In this document: positions 25,008 to 32,630 of the stretch, piece after piece
Position numbering within the stretch: position 1 is the first letter of the stretch
Layout of the letters: the number at the start of each line of letters is the position of its first letter
Assembly: GCA_947564305.1 (NCBI GenBank)
Contig: CANOBT010000042.1
Location: 1-36,873, forward strand
Reading direction: 5' to 3'
DNA length: 36,873 nt
Source: an uncultured Lachnospiraceae bacterium
GTDB lineage: Bacteria > Bacillota_A > Clostridia > Lachnospirales > Lachnospiraceae
The notes under the pieces: model-generated
The model's database searches: none
What the model was told of the DNA's origin: nothing
What the model saw: the letters and a program-made list of their open reading frames with translations, nothing else
Position numbers and translations under genes: made by a program

Positions 25008-25608
25008 AGAAGGAAAAATCAAGAGACAAATTCTGGAGGATGTTTCGTTTACATTATATGAGGGAGAAATTGTTGGTTTGGTAGGAGAAAGCGGGAGCGG
25101 AAAATCTACACTGTGTAAATGCGTACTTGGGCTTCTGAAGGATTATGACGGAGAAATCCGCCATTTTACAGAGCGGCCTCAGATGGTATTTCAGGACCCG
25201 TTTAGTGCCCTGAATCCAAGGAAAACCATTGGCTGGATTTTGGAGGAGCCGCTGAAGGTCAGAGGTGGATTTTCCAGACAGGACAGAAGGGAAAAGGCAG
25301 AGGAAATGCTGAAAAGAGTGCATTTGCCGGAAGATTTTTATGAGAGATACCCGCGAGAGCTGAGCGGCGGGCAGAGGCAGCGGGTGAGCATTGCGTTGGC
25401 TTTGATTACCGGAACGAAATTTATTCTGGCGGACGAACCTCTCTCTGCCTTGGATGTGACGGTACAGGCTCAGATTATTTCACTGCTGAAGGAATTGCAG
25501 GAGAAGGAAAAAATCTGTTATCTGTTTGTGTCCCATGACCTGGATGTGGTCAGTATGCTTTGCAGCAGAGTGTTGTTCTTGCAAGATGGGAAGGTGCGCT
25601 GCTTATGA
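24952..25608 (+). CDS. Peptide ABC transporter ATPase (DppF-like), short form
   Basis: A 218-residue ATPase, with Walker A GESGSGKST (45-53), Q loop FQDPFSALNP, signature LSGGQRQR (137-144) and Walker B ILADEPLSALD (158-168). DppF/OppF proteins are usually around 320 residues; here the C-terminal regulatory extension is missing and the protein ends just after the H-loop region and FLQDGKVRCL. No ATG fits: the preferred start is GTG at 24952, which has an AAGGGAG site 7 bases upstream; TTG at 24961 is the alternative. The reading frame overlaps the DppD-like gene by 56 bp and its stop overlaps truA by ATGA. Confidence 0.85.
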   Translation: MENLPKKILEVSHVNAYYKEGKIKRQILEDVSFTLYEGEIVGLVGESGSGKSTLCKCVLGLLKDYDGEIRHFTERPQMVFQDPFSALNPRKTIGWILEEPLKVRGGFSRQDRREKAEEMLKRVHLPEDFYERYPRELSGGQRQRVSIALALITGTKFILADEPLSALDVTVQAQIISLLKELQEKEKICYLFVSHDLDVVSMLCSRVLFLQDGKVRCL

Positions 25609-26357
25609 GAACTTATAAATTGACGATTGCTTATGATGGAACCCGTTATCAGGGATGGCAGAGACAGCCGGATACCGAGCTGACGATTCAAGGAACCCTG
25701 GAACGGGCCATCTGTGCCTTGAAGGGATATTCTGTGGAAGTAAATGGATCTGGCCGGACGGATGGAGGAGTACATGCCAAAGCCCAGACGGCCAGTATCC
25801 GTTTGTCAGGAAAAGTGGAGGAAGAGGTATTCCAAAAAGAACTGAACCGGATGCTGCCGGAGGATATACGGGTGATGGACGTAGAGCTTGTAAAAAATGG
25901 ATTCCATGCCCGTTACAGTGCCAGTGGAAAGCAGTATGAGTATACGATTGACAGGAGGGAAAAGGCAGATGTGTTTACTCGGAAATATTGTTTTCATTTT
26001 CCGGAACATCTGGACATTAAGGCCATGAGGACGGCGGCGGGATGCCTGATTGGAAAGCATGATTTTGCGGCATTCACAGACCGTAATGAAGACCAGTCTA
26101 CGATTCGGACAATCTATGATATCCGTATAGAAGAGCTAGGGAGTAAGGTTAAGATTTTTTATGAGGGAAATGGATTTATGTATCATATGGTACGGATTCT
26201 CACAGGAACCCTTCTGGAAGTGGGAACCGGGAAAAGAACGATAGAAGAAACGGCTGCACTTTTAGAAGGCGGCGAGAGATGGCAGGCAGGTTTTCTGGCA
26301 CCCGCTTGCGGATTGACGCTGAAAGAGGTATACTATTGTTCTGAAGGTGAAAGATAG
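25605..26357 (+). CDS. truA: tRNA pseudouridine(38-40) synthase TruA
   Basis: A 250-residue tRNA-modification enzyme that makes pseudouridine at positions 38-40 of the anticodon arm. The catalytic Asp53 lies in GSGRTDGGVHAKAQ, and YDGTRYQGWQRQ (10-21), HDFAAFTDR and FMYHMVRILTGTLLEVG are family hallmarks. The ATG at 25605 overlaps the stop of the ABC ATPase gene by four bases, so truA translation is tied to the transporter operon. In many Firmicutes truA instead follows the ecf transporter ATPases, so this placement is different but again beside ABC genes. Confidence 0.93.
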   Translation: MRTYKLTIAYDGTRYQGWQRQPDTELTIQGTLERAICALKGYSVEVNGSGRTDGGVHAKAQTASIRLSGKVEEEVFQKELNRMLPEDIRVMDVELVKNGFHARYSASGKQYEYTIDRREKADVFTRKYCFHFPEHLDIKAMRTAAGCLIGKHDFAAFTDRNEDQSTIRTIYDIRIEELGSKVKIFYEGNGFMYHMVRILTGTLLEVGTGKRTIEETAALLEGGERWQAGFLAPACGLTLKEVYYCSEGER

Positions 26358-26449
26358 AGATATAGTAATGATTCACAACAGCGGACCACAGACCTGTCTG
26401 CTGTACAGATTAGAAATATATTTTTTTGAAAGGATGGCAGCAGAAATAT

Positions 26450-27205
26450 ATGAAACTGATATCATGGAATGTAAATGGAATCCGCGCCTGCATTCAGAAA
26501 GGATTTATGGATTTCTTTCAAGAGGTAGATGCGGATATTTTATGTCTGCAGGAGACAAAGCTGCAGGCTGGACAGATTGAATTGGAACTTGAGGGATATC
26601 ATCAATATTGGAATTATGCAGTAAAAAAAGGTTATTCGGGAACAGCCGTGTTTACCAAGCAGGAACCTTTGAGCGTTTCTTATGGAATCGGGATAGAGGA
26701 ACACGACCAGGAAGGACGTGTGATTACCTGTGAGTTTGAAAAATTCTATTTTGTGACAGTTTATACGCCAAATTCCCAGGATGGATTAAAGCGTTTGGAT
26801 TACCGTATGAAATGGGAAGACGATTTTCGGAGCTATTTAAAGCATTTGGAAGAAAAGAAACCTGTGATTGTGACCGGAGATATGAATGTGGCACACGAAG
26901 AAATAGATTTGAAAAACCCCAAAACAAATCGGAAGAATGCCGGATTTACGAACGAAGAACGTCAGAAATTTACAGAACTTTTAGAGGCTGGTTTTATCGA
27001 TACATTCCGGTATTTTTATCCGGAGCAGGAAGGCATTTACTCCTGGTGGTCTTATCGTTTTAAAGCACGTGAAAAAAATGCAGGATGGCGCATTGACTAT
27101 TTCTGTGTTTCGGAAAGTCTGAAAGATGTTCTGGTGGATGCCAAGATTTTGACAGATGTATATGGGTCCGACCATTGCCCGATTGAGCTGGATATAGAAG
27201 GCTGA
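26450..27205 (+). CDS. exoA: Exodeoxyribonuclease III / AP endonuclease (ExoA)
   Basis: A 251-residue DNA-repair enzyme of the Xth/ExoA family that cuts at abasic sites. It starts [13 protein letters not shown], has the metal-binding Glu35 in CLQETKLQ, the [15 protein letters not shown] segment, an YTPNSQDGL motif, [10 protein letters not shown], and the final catalytic [10 protein letters not shown]. The start is set by family homology; the nearest ribosome site (AAAGGA) is about 15 bases away, so initiation may be weak. It lies about 90 bp after truA and is probably on the same transcript. Confidence 0.94.
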   Translation: MKLISWNVNGIRACIQKGFMDFFQEVDADILCLQETKLQAGQIELELEGYHQYWNYAVKKGYSGTAVFTKQEPLSVSYGIGIEEHDQEGRVITCEFEKFYFVTVYTPNSQDGLKRLDYRMKWEDDFRSYLKHLEEKKPVIVTGDMNVAHEEIDLKNPKTNRKNAGFTNEERQKFTELLEAGFIDTFRYFYPEQEGIYSWWSYRFKAREKNAGWRIDYFCVSESLKDVLVDAKILTDVYGSDHCPIELDIEG

Positions 27206-27228
27206 TTGCATTTGTCGAAAATCAATAC

Positions 27229-27256
27229 TTGCACAACGGAAAGAAAAGAGTAAAAT
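27229..27256 (+). promoter_or_regulatory. Promoter of the metal GTPase gene
   Basis: TTGCAC (27229-27234) and TAAAAT (27251-27256) are separated by 16 bp, 29 bp before the GTG start at 27285. I see no Zur-type palindrome overlapping it. Confidence 0.5.
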
Positions 27257-27284
27257 AGAAGTGAAAAAACAGGAGGCGGTCATT

Positions 27285-28490
27285 GTGACGAAGATTGATA
27301 TTATTTCTGGCTTCTTAGGAGCCGGGAAAACAACATTTATTAAAAAAATGCTTCAGGAAGCATTTTCGGGAGAGCAGGTTGTTCTGATTGAGAATGAATT
27401 TGGTGAGATTGGGATTGACGGCGGATTTTTAAAGGATTCCGGCATCGAGATTCGGGAGATGAATTCGGGATGTATCTGCTGCTCTCTGGTAGGAGATTTT
27501 GGAAAGTCGTTAAAAGAAGTGGTGGATACTTACCATCCGGAACGGATTCTCATTGAGCCGTCCGGAGTCGGAAAGCTGTCGGATGTAATCAAGGCAGTGC
27601 GGGATGTAGAGGATCAGATTGAAGCGAAACTGAACAGCTTTACGACCATGGTGGATGTGACGAAATGCAGGATTTACAGCAAGAATTTCGGCGAATTTTT
27701 CAGCAATCAGATAGAATACGCAGGCGCGGTTATTTTGAGCAGGACGGATAAGGCGAATCAGGAGAAGATAGAAGAGAGTGTAAAAATCCTGCGCGGCCTG
27801 AATGCCAAGTCTCCAATCATCACCACACCTATTGCGCAGCTTTCCGGCGAAAAGCTGTTGGAGATTATGGAAGGAAGTCTGTCTTTGGAGGAGGAATTGC
27901 TGTCGGAATTACGTTGTCCGGAATGTGGGGAAATCCATGAACATGATGAGGGCTGCTGCTGCGGCCATGACCATCATCATGGGGACGAGCATGACGAACA
28001 TCATCACCATCATGAAAGGCACGGCCATCATCATGGGGACGAGCATGACGAACATCATCACCATCATGAAGGGCACGGCCATCATCACGGGGAGGACCAT
28101 GACGAACATGGACATCATCACGATGGAGAACATGGTCACCACGGGCATCATCATGAGGGAGAACACGGAGACCATCACCACGACCATCACCATCATCACG
28201 GCCACCATCATGCGGATGAGGTATTCACAAGCTGGGGCTGCGAGACAGTCAGGACTTACACAAAGGATGAGATTGGCAGCATTTTAAAATCTTTGGAGAC
28301 AGAAGAGATTTACGGTACGATTCTCCGTGCAAAAGGTATGGTTGCAGGAGCGGACGCGGAATGGATTTACTTCGATATGGTGCCGGAAGAGCAAGAGGTT
28401 AGAACCGGAACCGCAGAATATACCGGACGTCTCTGTGTCATTGGCTCAAAGCTGAATGAAGAGAAGATTGCCGAACTTTTCGGTGTATAA
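27285..28490 (+). CDS. CobW-family GTPase with a very long His-rich tract (metal chaperone)
   Basis: A 401-residue G3E/COG0523 GTPase. The P-loop is GFLGAGKTT (9-17), the metal-binding CxCC motif is Cys63-Ile-Cys65-Cys66 in SGCICCSLVGDF, and the guanine motif is SRTDKA (152-157). Residues about 211-309 form a metal-sink tail: CPECGEIHEHDEGCCCGHDH, then a run with about 49 His residues in under 100 positions. A CobW C-terminal domain (VFTSWGCETVRTYTKDEI onward) closes the protein. GTG at 27285 is the best start (AGGAGG 8-9 bases upstream); an earlier GTG at 27261 would add eight residues. The likely job is delivering zinc, or possibly nickel or cobalt, to client proteins in the cytoplasm. A second GTPase follows. 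Confidence 0.9.
   Translation: MTKIDIISGFLGAGKTTFIKKMLQEAFSGEQVVLIENEFGEIGIDGGFLKDSGIEIREMNSGCICCSLVGDFGKSLKEVVDTYHPERILIEPSGVGKLSDVIKAVRDVEDQIEAKLNSFTTMVDVTKCRIYSKNFGEFFSNQIEYAGAVILSRTDKANQEKIEESVKILRGLNAKSPIITTPIAQLSGEKLLEIMEGSLSLEEELLSELRCPECGEIHEHDEGCCCGHDHHHGDEHDEHHHHHERHGHHHGDEHDEHHHHHEGHGHHHGEDHDEHGHHHDGEHGHHGHHHEGEHGDHHHDHHHHHGHHHADEVFTSWGCETVRTYTKDEIGSILKSLETEEIYGTILRAKGMVAGADAEWIYFDMVPEEQEVRTGTAEYTGRLCVIGSKLNEEKIAELFGV
27972..28079 (+). repeat. 54-bp tandem repeat inside the His-rich tract
   Basis: Two nearly identical 54-bp units start at 27972 and 28026 and encode the 18-residue unit HHHGDEHDEHHHHHE-R/G-HG; a third, degenerate unit starts at 28080. It keeps the frame, so copy number can vary without disrupting the protein. 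Confidence 0.85.
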
Positions 28491-28519
28491 CGTCTGGAAT
28501 TGAAAAACACAGTAAGAAG

Positions 28520-28555
28520 CTGCCTGTAACTTTTTTGAGCTTATGGGCAGTTTTT
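28520..28555 (+). terminator. Hairpin between the two GTPase genes
   Basis: CTGCCTGTAA (28520-28529) pairs with TTATGGGCAG (28541-28550), including two wobble pairs, around an 11-nt loop, followed by TTTTT. It may partly end the upstream transcript. Confidence 0.6.
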
Positions 28556-28577
28556 AAGTAGAAAGGAAAGATAAGGT

Positions 28578-29525
28578 ATGAATGAACCAGATGTATTGGT
28601 ATATCTGATGACGGGCTTTCTGGACAGCGGAAAGACTCAGTTTTTGAAATTCACACTGGAGCAGGATTATTTTCAGATTCCAGGGACTACACTTCTGATA
28701 CTCTGCGAGGAAGGGGAAGAGGAGTACGGTCAGCAAGGATTGGAAAAATATAATATTGTGCTGGAGCGGGTAGAAAATCAGGAAGAATTGACAGAAGACT
28801 ACTTAAAATCTCTGGATGAAAAATATCATCCTCAGAGGGTGGTTGTTGAATACAACGGAATGTGGAAAGTCAGTGATTTTGAGAGTCTGACGCTGCCGGA
28901 TGGATGGGGAATTGAACAGAAGCTGACTACGGTAGACGCCAGCACGTTTCAGATGTATCTGACGAATTTAAAACCGTTGTTTGTGGAAATGGTCAGGGGT
29001 TCGGAACTGGTGCTGTTCAATCGCTGTAATGATATAAAGCCGCTGGCAGGCTACCGCAGAAGTGTGAAAGTGGTAAGCCCGCAGGCCGAAGTCATTTTTG
29101 AAGACGAAAACGGCGAGCTGGAAAATATTTTTGAAAATGATGTTCCCTATGATATGGATGCACCTGTCATAGAGATTCGTCCGGAGGATTATGGTATCTG
29201 GTATGTGGATGTGATGGAGCATCCGGAGAAATATAAGGGAAAGACTGTGGAATATACGGCACGGGTATTGAAGCCGCGGGCATTTTCGGGAAAAATGTTT
29301 CTGCCAGGCCGGATGGCTATGACCTGCTGTGCGGATGATACATCATTTCTTGGCTATGTATGCAAGAGTCCTTATGCCTCCAAGCTGAAAGCAGGGCAGT
29401 GGGTAAAGGTACGGGCAAAAATTGGGTATTCAAGACTTGCCTTATACCGTGGAACAGGACCAGTGCTGGAGGCAGAACATATAGAACTGGCAGAGCCGAT
29501 TGAAGAATTGGTATACTTTAATTAG
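28578..29525 (+). CDS. CobW-like GTPase fused to a DUF1980/TIGR03943-like domain
   Basis: A 315-residue protein. The N-terminal half is a GTPase of the CobW type, with a P-loop GFLDSGKT (13-20) and VVVEYNGMWKVSDF, but the CxCC metal motif of classical members is absent. The C-terminal part (about 192-312) resembles the DUF1980/TIGR03943 domain of YcgQ-type proteins, with PEKYKGKTVEYTARVLKPRA, FLPGRMAMTCCADDTSFLGY and GQWVKVRAKI. The Cys-Cys pair in MTCCADD is the family's conserved feature. In other Firmicutes DUF1980 proteins pair with a permease in zinc-responsive operons; no permease is present here. The two linked GTPase genes suggest a joint role in metal homeostasis. An AAAGGAAAG site precedes the ATG. 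Confidence 0.78.
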   Translation: MNEPDVLVYLMTGFLDSGKTQFLKFTLEQDYFQIPGTTLLILCEEGEEEYGQQGLEKYNIVLERVENQEELTEDYLKSLDEKYHPQRVVVEYNGMWKVSDFESLTLPDGWGIEQKLTTVDASTFQMYLTNLKPLFVEMVRGSELVLFNRCNDIKPLAGYRRSVKVVSPQAEVIFEDENGELENIFENDVPYDMDAPVIEIRPEDYGIWYVDVMEHPEKYKGKTVEYTARVLKPRAFSGKMFLPGRMAMTCCADDTSFLGYVCKSPYASKLKAGQWVKVRAKIGYSRLALYRGTGPVLEAEHIELAEPIEELVYFN

Positions 29526-29588
29526 AAGAACCATTTTCCATAACCGCCATATATTAGAATAGAGGAAAAACAGGAGAGATTCAATTTT

Positions 29589-30233
29589 ATGGCGATTGGT
29601 TATTTGATCATTCAGGCACGGACTGCAAACGGAGCCATCCCGCTGAGTGGTGTGCAAATCAGCATTTTAGATGAACAGGGCGGCAGCGTCCAGGAACTGA
29701 CAACAGATGAAAGCGGGGAAACAGAAGTGGTTTCTCTGGAAACAGTGGATAAGAGTCTTTCTCTGGAACCTGACTATACCGGAACACCCTATACAGCTTA
29801 TGATATACTGGCGCAGGCGTCAGGCTTTGACACACTCTTTATTTCGGGGGTTCCAATATATGAAGGCGAAACAGCTATCCAACCGGTTATGCTTGTACCG
29901 ATGGAGGAGATGCAGCGCAGTCCGGTGGTAACAGAGATTGTAATTGGAAAACCTGCGGTTGTTATGGATGAGGAACGTTCTCAGGAGGGACCGAGTGCAG
30001 AGCCCCGAATACTGCGGCAGGTTGTGATTCCCAATCCGATTACGGTACATTTGGGCAGCCCCTCTTCTTCTGCGTCAAATGTGCAGGTTTCATTTCCTGA
30101 TTACGTAAAAAATGTGGCCAGCAGTGAAATTTATCCGACTTGGCCGGATGCGGCGCTGAGAGCAAATATATATGCCATCATTACGTTCGCCCTGAACAGG
30201 GTATTCACGGAATGGTACAGAAATCACCGCTGA
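29589..30233 (+). pseudogene. SpoIID-related peptidoglycan protein, truncated at the C-terminus
   Basis: 214 residues are left. The N-terminal part (about 1-110) is a carboxypeptidase-regulatory-like beta domain (GYLIIQARTANGAIPLSGVQ). The region from about 150 (VIPNPITVHLGSPSSSASNV, VSFPDYVKNVASSEIYPTWP, ALRANIYAIITFALNRVFTEW) matches a sporulation-type SpoIID/peptidoglycan protein known from Lachnospiraceae. In intact relatives the conserved block continues after TEWYR as GYDFDITSST-like sequence for roughly another 100 or more residues. Here the reading ends at TEWYRNHR and stop, and no continuation exists within the window. The break coincides with the shift from chromosomal to element-like DNA, so the gene was probably disrupted by integration. 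The remaining product is likely non-functional. Confidence 0.72.
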
Positions 30234-30409
30234 TTCAATGTTCAAAGAGCATTATGTTCAATGATTTGAATATTAAAATAACTGGGAAAAACTCATATCA
30301 GATTTGTAGTTAGACAGGACAAGCAATCCGATTGTATTTTTGCTAGAAGTAATCATATTATCCATGATGTTATAATGGAACAAACAAGACACGAAAGGAG
30401 AAATCTGAT

Positions 30410-30613
30410 ATGGGAAAACAAAATAGTGAAACACCAAAATATGTGAACCGTCTCATGGAATTTGTAGAAGAGAATGGATATGTACCAACGGTATTCAACG
30501 CATACAATAAGATTGCTTATGATGATATTGCACCTTGTCTTTTGCTGAACTGTGGTTCTCTGTCTGGTAAAAATTCTGTTATGGTTGTCACACAAATTGA
30601 AGAGAATATTTAA
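30410..30613 (+). CDS. Small orphan protein (67 aa)
   Basis: It follows a GAAAGGAG ribosome site and starts MGKQNSETPKYVNRLMEFVE. There is no signal peptide or membrane helix. The second half (DDIAPCLLLNCGSLSGKNSV) has two Cys residues, then VMVVTQIEENI. I do not recognise the family. A TATAAT box at 30371-30376 suggests its own promoter, although the -35 is poor. A strong terminator follows at 30619-30660. The 30234-30409 gap before it shows repeated ATGTTCAA motifs (around 30238 and 30255) and nothing else. Confidence 0.65.
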   Translation: MGKQNSETPKYVNRLMEFVEENGYVPTVFNAYNKIAYDDIAPCLLLNCGSLSGKNSVMVVTQIEENI

Positions 30614-30618
30614 AAAGA

Positions 30619-30660
30619 ATCACCTGAACATTATACATATTTTGTTCAGGTGATATTTTT
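30619..30660 (+). terminator. Terminator after the 67-aa orphan gene
   Basis: ATCACCTGAAC (30619-30629) and GTTCAGGTGAT (30644-30654) form a perfect 11-bp stem with a 14-nt loop, followed by ATTTTT. Confidence 0.9.
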
Positions 30661-30662
30661 CA

Positions 30663-30775
30663 GAAAAAGAGCTTGTGTTTTTTCAAGTGCTTTTTCGCCT
30701 TTAAAAAGGGTCCAGGGAATCTCCCTGGCTTACGACTAACAGGTTAGTCTAGTAAGTTAAACCAACGTAGTTGGT
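30663..30775 (+). other. Hairpin array, candidate oriT of the MobV relaxase
   Basis: Five inverted repeats occur in 113 bp directly before the relaxase gene: GAAAAAG-AG-CTTG with CAAG-TG-CTTTTTC (30663-30696), CCTTT-AA-AAAGG (30698-30709), CCAGGGA-ATC-TCCCTGG (30712-30728), nested CTTAC(GACTAAC-AG-GTTAGTC)TAGTAAG (30729-30756) and ACCAAC-GTA-GTTGGT (30761-30775). MobV/Pre relaxases are known to nick beside such hairpins just upstream of their own gene. The classical pMV158-like nick sequence with GTGTG is not obvious here, so the nick site cannot be named. The segment 30776-30875 between the array and the start is otherwise non-coding. Confidence 0.6.
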
Positions 30776-30875
30776 AAATGCTGCTGGGTTGGCGATAAAT
30801 GAAAAACTGCAAAGTGCTTATGAAATTGGAATATACCATATTAAAATTAGAGCGAACGAAAGGAGTGATAATTTT

Positions 30876-31943
30876 ATGTATGGCATATTGCGAACAAATA
30901 AAATTAAATTGAACAGCATTACAAAAAGATATCAGAAGCATATTCAAAGAGAATCGAATTACTACCATTCAAATCCTGATATAAATGTTGATAAACAAAA
31001 TGAAGATGTAATACTTGTATATTCAGAAGATTTTAAGAAGAGCATTTTTGAAGAATTAAAAAAGCATAATATTACAAAAGAACCAAAGAAAAATGCTGTT
31101 GGTCTGATTGATGGTGTATTAACTGCAAGTCCTGCTTTTTTTGATAACATGAGCAAAGAAGATGCTATTGATTTTTTCAAAAAAGCATTGCCAATTATTG
31201 AGCGTGAGTATGGAGTGATAATTTCAGGGAGCATTCACTGGCAGAGCGAGCTTTCACCGCATTTACATTTCTCTTGTCTTCCTCTTGTTAAAAATCAAGA
31301 TGGAACTTATAAATTATGTGCCAAAGAAAAAATGGGAAACAGACAAGAATATGTTGCAAAACAAGATAGGTTTTATGAAGAATTTTTTAAAAATTATGGT
31401 TTGGAGAGAGGTCAATCTGTGAAAGAAACTTCAAGAGAACACATTGAGCATAATCGTTACAAAGCACAAAAAGCAAAAGAGGAATATTTAAAAAATGCCA
31501 AAAAGACAAATGAGCAGAAAGGAGTGAATCAAGAGTTGATTATACAACAGGCAGAACTTGAAAGTCAAATAAAGAGAGACGAAGAAAGACAAAAGGAATT
31601 GCTTTCAGAATCGTCTAAAGTCTTAGAATCTTACGAAGAGACGTTAAACTGCATAAATCATCACAAAGAGCAAAAAAAGAGATTGGAGGGGCAAATAGAG
31701 AGTTTAGAAGAGGTGTATTTACAATTACAAGACCAACTTTTAGAAATGTCAAATGACAGTGAAATGTATAGGGAACTTCTGAAAAGATCAATCTTTGAAA
31801 ATGACTATGACAATATGGAAGAATTTAAACAAAGAGTAATTGATTCAGAAGAGGCAAGCGAAATTTGGGAATGTATGCAAGGGTTTTATGACGATTTTAT
31901 GCAATCAGTTCAAGAAATAGAATATGATGACTTAGAATGGTAA
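30876..31943 (+). CDS. MobV-family relaxase (plasmid mobilization protein)
   Basis: A 355-residue relaxase of the Pre/Mob (MobV) group, which nicks oriT and leads DNA into the recipient. Motif I is HSNPDI (31-36). The metal-binding motif III appears as His121 (SGSIHWQSE), then PHLHF with His129 and His131; its spacing is one residue longer than in the usual HxDExxPHxH form. Residues about 215-325 are a long charged coiled coil, the normal C-terminal half of MobV proteins. The ATG at 30876 is preceded by AAAGGAGTG; upstream in-frame codons run through the oriT-like array and do not look coding. No type IV secretion genes are in the window, so the element would depend on a helper. Confidence 0.88.
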   Translation: MYGILRTNKIKLNSITKRYQKHIQRESNYYHSNPDINVDKQNEDVILVYSEDFKKSIFEELKKHNITKEPKKNAVGLIDGVLTASPAFFDNMSKEDAIDFFKKALPIIEREYGVIISGSIHWQSELSPHLHFSCLPLVKNQDGTYKLCAKEKMGNRQEYVAKQDRFYEEFFKNYGLERGQSVKETSREHIEHNRYKAQKAKEEYLKNAKKTNEQKGVNQELIIQQAELESQIKRDEERQKELLSESSKVLESYEETLNCINHHKEQKKRLEGQIESLEEVYLQLQDQLLEMSNDSEMYRELLKRSIFENDYDNMEEFKQRVIDSEEASEIWECMQGFYDDFMQSVQEIEYDDLEW

Positions 31944-31948
31944 CGTAA

Positions 31949-32016
31949 GGTTGTCAAGGAAAAGGAGGAAGATTTTTGCTGTGCATTTCAGCAAAAATAC
32001 TCTCCCCTTGACTACC
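31949..32016 (+). other. Long nested stem-loop after the relaxase gene
   Basis: Outer arms GGTTGTCAAGG (31949-31959) and CCTTGACTACC (32006-32016) match at 10 of 11 positions; inner arms ATTTTTGCTG (31972-31981) and CAGCAAAAAT (31989-31998) pair perfectly, and GGAGG/CTCC-rich stretches lie between. The fold could be a terminator, a small RNA, or a single-strand replication origin, all plausible after a relaxase gene. It is not followed by a T tract. Confidence 0.55.
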
Positions 32017-32040
32017 TGGAAGCGGCCAATAAAACAATAG

Positions 32041-32082
32041 CAAAAAGAGGGTATGGAATAGCACTTTATTTCATACCCTCTT
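32041..32082 (-). terminator. Terminator for the leftward XRE gene
   Basis: Read on the minus strand, AAGAGGGTATG and CATACCCTCTT (plus-strand 32072-32082 and 32045-32055) form a stem followed by TTTTTG. It lies about 70 bp after the repressor stop codon. Confidence 0.75.
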
Positions 32083-32139
32083 GATTACCCTTATATTATC
32101 CGTGGGATTACAGACACGTATATTAATTGATAAAAAGAT

Positions 32140-32173
32140 AGAGCAAGGAGGCTTATTCTCCCTGCTCTTTTTT
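32140..32173 (+). terminator. Rightward terminator overlapping the end of the XRE gene
   Basis: AGAGCAAGGAG (32140-32150) pairs with CTCCCTGCTCT (32158-32168), one mismatch, followed by a T run. It would stop transcription coming from the relaxase side and includes the last codons of the convergent repressor gene. Confidence 0.7.
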
Positions 32174-32491
32174 CTGTATTTCAAGAAGTTGGTCTATCTG
32201 TTTTAAAATGTATTCCTGATACACTGGTTTTAGTTTCTTAAAAGTGGAGGCAGCAAGTTCGATTGTAGGATCTGGTTTTTCCTCGAACATGGAACCTTTA
32301 CCTGTTCTCAACCATTCTTCACTTACATTAAAAATATAATACATTAGTTTAACAATCCTGTCATTGACTTTGTTGTGCTCCAGCTCAATGCCTGCAATAT
32401 AACCGTTTGACATGGATAATTCCTTTGCAAACTTCGCCTGTGACATATTTAATGCAAGCCGCACTTCCTTTACACGCTGATTGATTGACAT
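32153..32491 (-). CDS. XRE-family (Cro/CI-type) transcriptional regulator
   Basis: A 112-residue DNA-binding protein. The N-terminal helix-turn-helix reads VKEVRLALNMSQAKFAKELS then MSNGYIAGIELEHNKV, the usual HTH_3 pattern, followed by a short VSEEWLRTGKGSMFEEK linker and a helical C-terminus that could dimerise. An AAGGAGG site lies six bases before the ATG on the minus strand. It is divergent from the small operon at 32631, with repeated CTCATAT-type sequences between the two promoters, so it probably represses both itself and that operon. Such regulators keep element genes quiet until stress or transfer. Confidence 0.9.
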   Translation of the reverse strand: MSINQRVKEVRLALNMSQAKFAKELSMSNGYIAGIELEHNKVNDRIVKLMYYIFNVSEEWLRTGKGSMFEEKPDPTIELAASTFKKLKPVYQEYILKQIDQLLEIQKKEQGE

Positions 32492-32517
32492 GCAGTGCCT
32501 CCTTTCTATGTGTGTCT

Positions 32518-32546
32518 ATCATACCACAGTTTTGCTCATATTACAA
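32518..32546 (-). promoter_or_regulatory. Promoter of the XRE regulator
   Basis: On the minus strand TTGTAA (32546-32541) and TATGAT (32523-32518) are 17 bp apart. The -35 box lies inside the first CTCATATTACAATCAT repeat. Confidence 0.6.
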
Positions 32547-32604
32547 TCATAATGTCAAAGCTGTGCTTGACACACTCATATAACAGTGATAATATACTCA
32601 TATA
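32535..32604 (+). repeat. Direct repeats between divergent promoters (candidate operators)
   Basis: CTCATATTACAATCATAAT (32535-32553) and CTCATATAACAGTGATAAT (32575-32593) are 40 bp apart and match at most positions; a partial third copy CTCATATA starts at 32597. They overlap the -35 region of the leftward promoter and the spacer and -10 of the rightward one, as expected for XRE repressor sites. Confidence 0.6.
32567..32595 (+). promoter_or_regulatory. Strong promoter of the small-protein/lipoprotein operon
   Basis: TTGACA (32567-32572) and TAATAT (32590-32595) are separated by 17 bp, 35 bp before the start codon at 32631. Confidence 0.75.
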
Positions 32605-32630
32605 GAAAAATCAAGAAAGAGAGGACAAAG

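Noticed and set aside
26376..26403. Hairpin CAGCGGAC...GTCTGCTG between truA and exoA
   Set aside because: One mismatch and no following T tract; not good enough to call a terminator.
27972..28079. CRISPR-like short repeats
   Set aside because: The 54-bp units are in-frame coding repeats of a His-rich protein with no spacers.
27909..28211. Leftward Met/Val-rich frame opposite the His-rich tract
   Set aside because: The complement of repeated CAT/CAC codons gives Met and Val; it is an artefact of the His repeat.
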